This document shows positions 61,071 through 64,000 of a DNA stretch of 64,000 nucleotides, piece by piece (position 1 is the first letter of the stretch; each line of letters starts with the position of its first letter). The notes under the pieces were generated by a model. That model was given only the letters and a program-made list of their open reading frames with translations, did no database searches and was not told where the DNA came from. Made by a program: the position numbers and the translations under genes. This DNA comes from CAJXVY01 sp965660355 (lineage in GTDB: Bacteria; Actinomycetota; Actinomycetes; Actinomycetales; Microbacteriaceae). The stretch lies in contig CBFHZN010000001.1 of assembly GCA_965660355.1 (NCBI GenBank), forward strand, positions 1-64,000, read 5' to 3'.

Positions 61071-61841
61071 TTAGTTAAGGTCGACAGAATTTAGTTTTAC
61101 GGTTTCTGCCGGAGTTCCATCATTACTGCCATCGGTGGTTCCCCGCTCGGCTATTTGACGAACTGTTTCAAGACCGTTATCAACTTGACCCATGATTGTG
61201 TAACCCCCGGCAACATCACTAGGGATGGTGCTGTCCTCATAAACTATGAAAAATTGACTCCCCATACTGTCTCCGAGGTTGCCGGCCCTAGCCATGGCAA
61301 TACTACCCGCTGGGTATAAATCATCCTCTGGAGCGTTCTCAATCGGACCCCATGTGTATCCGGGGCCACCGCTTCCATCTCCGTTTGGATCTCCGCACTG
61401 CAGTACGAAAATGCCATCTGTAACCAATCTGTGGCAGTCCATGTCCTCATAGAACCCATTTTCACTGAGGGTCACAAAATTGGCCACTGCCTGCGGAGCT
61501 AAATCGCCAAACATAGTGATATCAAGTGGCTCATTGTTTAGTTCCAATGTTCCTTGCCACTCTCTGTTTTCGGCAACAGAGGGGTCAGGGACTTCATTGC
61601 TCGACTGCTCTTCGTCTATTTCATCAACCAGTTCATCAACAGATTCTTCGAGTGAGGCTTCGTTTTGCGTCGTGAGTCCAAAATAAGCCACTTGTCCAAG
61701 GCCAGCCACCAAAACGGCTCCTATAGCCACCAGGGCAAATAAACGATTGTCTCGGGGTGCTCTTTCCGCACGTTGCCTAGCTATCTCTTGTTTTGCTTGA
61801 TAACGCTCAATTATTTCTCGATCACGATTTGTTTTCGCCAT
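61071..61841 (-). CDS. Membrane-anchored peptidyl-prolyl cis-trans isomerase (cyclophilin)
   Basis: A 256-residue cyclophilin. A basic cytosolic stretch, one membrane helix (about 33-55, LFALVAIGAVLVAGLGQVA), an acidic spacer, then the isomerase domain with VANFVTLSENGFYEDMDCHR, GSIAMARAGN, SQFFIVYED and VDNGLETVRQIAERG. The catalytic Arg region reads CHRLVTDGIFVLQCGDP. Predicted to face the outside and fold secreted proteins. AGGAG before the ATG at 61841 sets the start; the longer frame to 61910 has no signal. Confidence 0.9.
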   Translation of the reverse strand: MAKTNRDREIIERYQAKQEIARQRAERAPRDNRLFALVAIGAVLVAGLGQVAYFGLTTQNEASLEESVDELVDEIDEEQSSNEVPDPSVAENREWQGTLELNNEPLDITMFGDLAPQAVANFVTLSENGFYEDMDCHRLVTDGIFVLQCGDPNGDGSGGPGYTWGPIENAPEDDLYPAGSIAMARAGNLGDSMGSQFFIVYEDSTIPSDVAGGYTIMGQVDNGLETVRQIAERGTTDGSNDGTPAETVKLNSVDLN

Positions 61842-61873
61842 TTGTCTCCTAGCCCCGACCATTGTAGTTCTCT

Positions 61874-61879
61874 TAGAGT
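61874..61879 (+). promoter_or_regulatory. -10 box of rarA (leaderless)
   Basis: TAGAGT ending seven bases before the ATG at 61887; no Shine-Dalgarno sequence. Confidence 0.5.
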
Positions 61880-61886
61880 TCTCTTT

Positions 61887-63101
61887 ATGCAAAAACCGCT
61901 GGCCGAACAATTACGCCCAAGTAGCCTTCAAAGCTTCGTTGGTCAACCTCATCTATTCGAAAAAGGCAGTCCGATTAGAGCGATGGTGGATTCGAAACAG
62001 CCTAGATCATTGATTTTGCAAGGACCCCCTGGGACCGGTAAGACGACACTTGCCCGGCTTATTAGCCAGGAAATCGATGCGGAATTTGTTGAACTAAGCG
62101 CCATTGACAGTGGCGTTAGGGAAATTCGAGATGTCTCCAAAAAAGCCATTGAGACATGGCAAACATTCAATCGACACACCATTTTGTTTTTAGATGAAAT
62201 TCATCGGTTTTCAAAAAGCCAACAGGATTCTTTGTTGAAAGCAACCGAAAACGGAACCATCAGTCTCTTCGGCGCCACAACCGAAAATCCATCTTTTGCA
62301 CTAAACCCAGCAATGCTCTCTCGGACACTGGTCATTCGGCTTAATCCATTGACAGAGGAAGAACTTTCCATGATTGCAAATTCAGCGGTCAAAGCGACAA
62401 ATAAGATTCTGAGGCCAGAAGCTTTGGAGCTAATGATTATGCTCAGCGGTGGCGATGCTAGGCGGCTGATTAACATCGTGGAGTTATCGGATACCGAGAT
62501 CAGTGTTGAGAGTGTAAAAAGCGTTCAATCAAAGTTGCAGCTTCATTATGACCGCGCCGGCGATAACCACTATCAAACCATTTCGGCGTTCATCAAATCT
62601 GTCAGGGGCAGTGATGTCAACGCTTCACTGCATTATTTGGCAGTAATGCTGGTTGGGGGAGAAGACCCCATGTTTGTTGCTCGGAGGCTTGCGATTTTGG
62701 CAAGTGAGGATGTTGGCCTTGCAAACCCAAATGCGCTAAATGCCGCAAGCTCTACACTAAACATCGTTCAGCAAATAGGCATGCCCGAAGCAAGGATTCC
62801 ACTAGCTCAACTGACCGTTATGTTGGCTCTGAGTGGAAAGAGTAATTCCTCATATGTTGCAATAAACCAAGCAATGGCTGATGTTGAACAAGGACTGACT
62901 GCCTCGATACCAGAAGCTTTGATTCCGAGGGGAAAGGGATATCTATACCCTCATGATTACGAAACCAGAGTTGTTTCTCAGTCACACTCGAAGCATGAGT
63001 TGCCCGATTACTACCAACCCGTTGATATTGATGGAGAGAAATCATTTGCCGAGAGATATTTTCGAGTGCAAGAGATTCTGAAGAAAGAGTCTGGCTTTTG
63101 A
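61887..63101 (+). CDS. rarA: Replication-associated recombination protein A (MgsA/RarA ATPase)
   Basis: AAA+ ATPase acting at stalled replication forks. The 404 residues show Walker A QGPPGTGKTTLAR, Walker B LFLDEIHRF, the TTENPSFALN sensor and the family C-terminal region with RRLAILASEDVGLANP and GYLYPHDYE. I chose the ATG at 61887 (MQKPLAEQLRPSSL), the normal N-terminus; the frame extends 38 codons upstream into the divergent cyclophilin gene and is rejected there. Confidence 0.95.
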   Translation: MQKPLAEQLRPSSLQSFVGQPHLFEKGSPIRAMVDSKQPRSLILQGPPGTGKTTLARLISQEIDAEFVELSAIDSGVREIRDVSKKAIETWQTFNRHTILFLDEIHRFSKSQQDSLLKATENGTISLFGATTENPSFALNPAMLSRTLVIRLNPLTEEELSMIANSAVKATNKILRPEALELMIMLSGGDARRLINIVELSDTEISVESVKSVQSKLQLHYDRAGDNHYQTISAFIKSVRGSDVNASLHYLAVMLVGGEDPMFVARRLAILASEDVGLANPNALNAASSTLNIVQQIGMPEARIPLAQLTVMLALSGKSNSSYVAINQAMADVEQGLTASIPEALIPRGKGYLYPHDYETRVVSQSHSKHELPDYYQPVDIDGEKSFAERYFRVQEILKKESGF

Positions 63102-63178
63102 TGCCAGCTGCATGCTAGTATTTCGGGGTTGTTTGGACTAGCGGCTGAGTCCAAGTAATGAAAAACGAAAGGTAATTT

Positions 63179-63808
63179 TTGTCAAAGACATCCAGAACTA
63201 GGTCAAAGACCAGACTGTCCCGCTCGCTTGGATTAGCGCTTACCCCAAAGGCCGCCAAATACATGGAGAAGCGTCCTTATGGTCCAGGGCAGCACGGTCG
63301 CACAAAACGTCGTAGCGACAGTGACTATGCGGTGCGTTTGCGTGAAAAGCAGCGTCTACGCGCCCAATATGGCATCCGCGAGGCACAGCTGAGAAGAACT
63401 TTTAAGGAAGCAAAACGAGCAGATGGTCTAACCGGTGAGAACCTGGTGGAGCTTTTGGAGATGCGCCTAGACGCTCTTGTTTTACGCGCAGGTCTAGCTC
63501 GGACCATCGCCCAGTCAAGGCAATTGGTTGTTCACCGTCACATTATGGTTGATGGACAGAGAGTTGACCGACCAAGTTTCCGTGTAAAGCCCGGACAGAT
63601 GATCCACGTTCACCCAGATAGTGAAAAGACGGAGCCGTTTCAGGTTGCAGCGGCTGGTGGTCATGCAGATGTGCTACCGGCACTCCCTGAGTATCTAACC
63701 GCAGATCTGGACAAGCTTCAGGCAACTCTGGTGCGCAGGCCAAAGCGTGCAGAAGTGCCAATCACATGTGACGTTCAGCTCGTGGTTGAGTACTACGCAG
63801 CGAGGTAA
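63179..63808 (+). CDS. rpsD: 30S ribosomal protein S4
   Basis: Primary 16S rRNA-binding protein of the small subunit. The 209 residues match the Microbacteriaceae form (SRTRSKTRLSRSLG, then YGPGQHGRTKRRSDSDYAVRL), with the S4 RNA-binding motif RLDALVLRAGLARTIAQSRQLVVHRHI (split here: RLDALVLRAGLA and SRQLVVHRHI) and VRRPKRAEVP at the C-terminus. TTG start with GAAAGG eight bases upstream. TAGTAT at 63116 may be its -10. The gap to rarA is 77 bases. Confidence 0.96.
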   Translation: MSKTSRTRSKTRLSRSLGLALTPKAAKYMEKRPYGPGQHGRTKRRSDSDYAVRLREKQRLRAQYGIREAQLRRTFKEAKRADGLTGENLVELLEMRLDALVLRAGLARTIAQSRQLVVHRHIMVDGQRVDRPSFRVKPGQMIHVHPDSEKTEPFQVAAAGGHADVLPALPEYLTADLDKLQATLVRRPKRAEVPITCDVQLVVEYYAAR

Positions 63809-63811
63809 ATA

Positions 63812-64000
63812 ATGGCCATCGGCGACATAATCGGACTGCTTTTTGCGGGCGGATTTGTTCTGCTGGTTATTTTTCTTGGCCTACCGCTTATCAAACTTGC
63901 CAAAGTTGTTGATGAGACAACGGTAACCGTCAAACTACTGAACCAAGAGCTCAAACCCATGTTGCAAGAAGCCAATGTCTCCATATCCGAATTGAATAAA
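63812..64000 (+). CDS. DUF948 protein, 3' end outside the window
   Basis: First 63 residues: MAIGDIIGLLFAGGFVLLVIF is one membrane helix, followed by an amphipathic helix (LAKVVDETTVTVKLLNQEL). The layout matches the actinobacterial DUF948 protein that follows rpsD, a membrane-anchored coiled coil of unknown function. It starts three bases after the rpsD stop and runs off the window in frame. Confidence 0.85.
   Translation, partial: MAIGDIIGLLFAGGFVLLVIFLGLPLIKLAKVVDETTVTVKLLNQELKPMLQEANVSISELNK

Noticed and set aside
61773..61886. 38-codon extension of RarA
   Set aside because: Lies inside the divergent cyclophilin gene; the ATG at 61887 gives the normal RarA N-terminus and follows a -10 box.
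1..64000. Mobile element, CRISPR array, prophage or riboswitch
   Set aside because: No transposase, integrase, direct-repeat array, phage gene or recognisable riboswitch core was seen; gaps are too short for most riboswitches.

Overview
The window reads as a stretch of core chromosome from an actinobacterium, most likely an aquatic, small-genome member of the Microbacteriaceae (Luna/Rhodoluna/Aquiluna-like). This rests on actinobacterial marker families (SepH, DUF4193, DUF3093, DUF3710, DUF3159, DUF3000, DUF4191, DUF7455, polyphosphate glucokinase, a fused RNase H/phosphatase, GlnE with two glutamine synthetases, PAC2), a Microbacteriaceae-like ribosomal protein S4, and familiar actinobacterial gene order. 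G+C looks moderate (about 45-50% by eye). Genes are packed tightly: ATGA/TTGA start-stop overlaps, tail-to-tail overlaps, and divergent gaps of only 20-40 bases. I see no insertion sequence, prophage, CRISPR array or integron.

Layout. 1-3120: a membrane protein cut by the window edge, then a Nif3-zinc ribbon-RNase H/phosphatase operon. 3131-3472: RNase P RNA. 3471-7664: ppgK, map, a SPOR-like mini-protein, panB, nadE. 7692-13368: nitrogen assimilation (glnA2, glnE, and a converging glnA behind a shared terminator). 13439-20261: DUF4191, lipoate synthesis (lipA, lipB), a small orphan, the E2 and E3 subunits of a 2-oxoacid dehydrogenase, and pepA. 20293-25632: PAC2, an MFS carrier, the primary sigma factor, a MurT/GatD-like pair and DUF7455. 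25736-34497: topoisomerase IV (parE and parC converging), a phosphodiesterase, sepH, DUF4193, DUF3093, dut, DUF3710, DUF3159. 34530-43719: aconitase, dxs, RNase D, DUF3000, a RibD-like orphan, sufE, a rhodanese and zapE. 43908-45505: ammonium transporter and three tRNAs (Gly, Cys, Val). 45507-64000: mqo, a VIT-family transporter, thrS-HIT-pdxST-yebC-ruvCAB-yajC-secDF-rel, then DUF349 (with a 99-N assembly gap), cyclophilin, rarA, rpsD and a DUF948 protein cut by the window end.

Themes. (1) The MurT/GatD-like pair is recognisable by order and fold-level motifs, but GatD lacks its nucleophilic Cys and catalytic His and MurT lacks the four-Cys zinc ribbon. Microbacteriaceae typically make group B peptidoglycan, in which the D-Glu alpha-carboxyl is cross-linked rather than amidated. 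I therefore propose that this pair may have been re-purposed for that linkage; this is the most interesting system in the window. (2) At fourteen genes a TANNNT -10 element lies 6-8 bases upstream of the start codon, which implies widespread leaderless transcription and decides several starts. The RNase P RNA promoter shows the same spacing. (3) glnA and amtB share a GlnR-like half site (TTNAC-n6-GAAAC). (4) The sigma factor gene appears to begin with ATC behind a good Shine-Dalgarno sequence, overlapped by a 14-codon upstream ORF.
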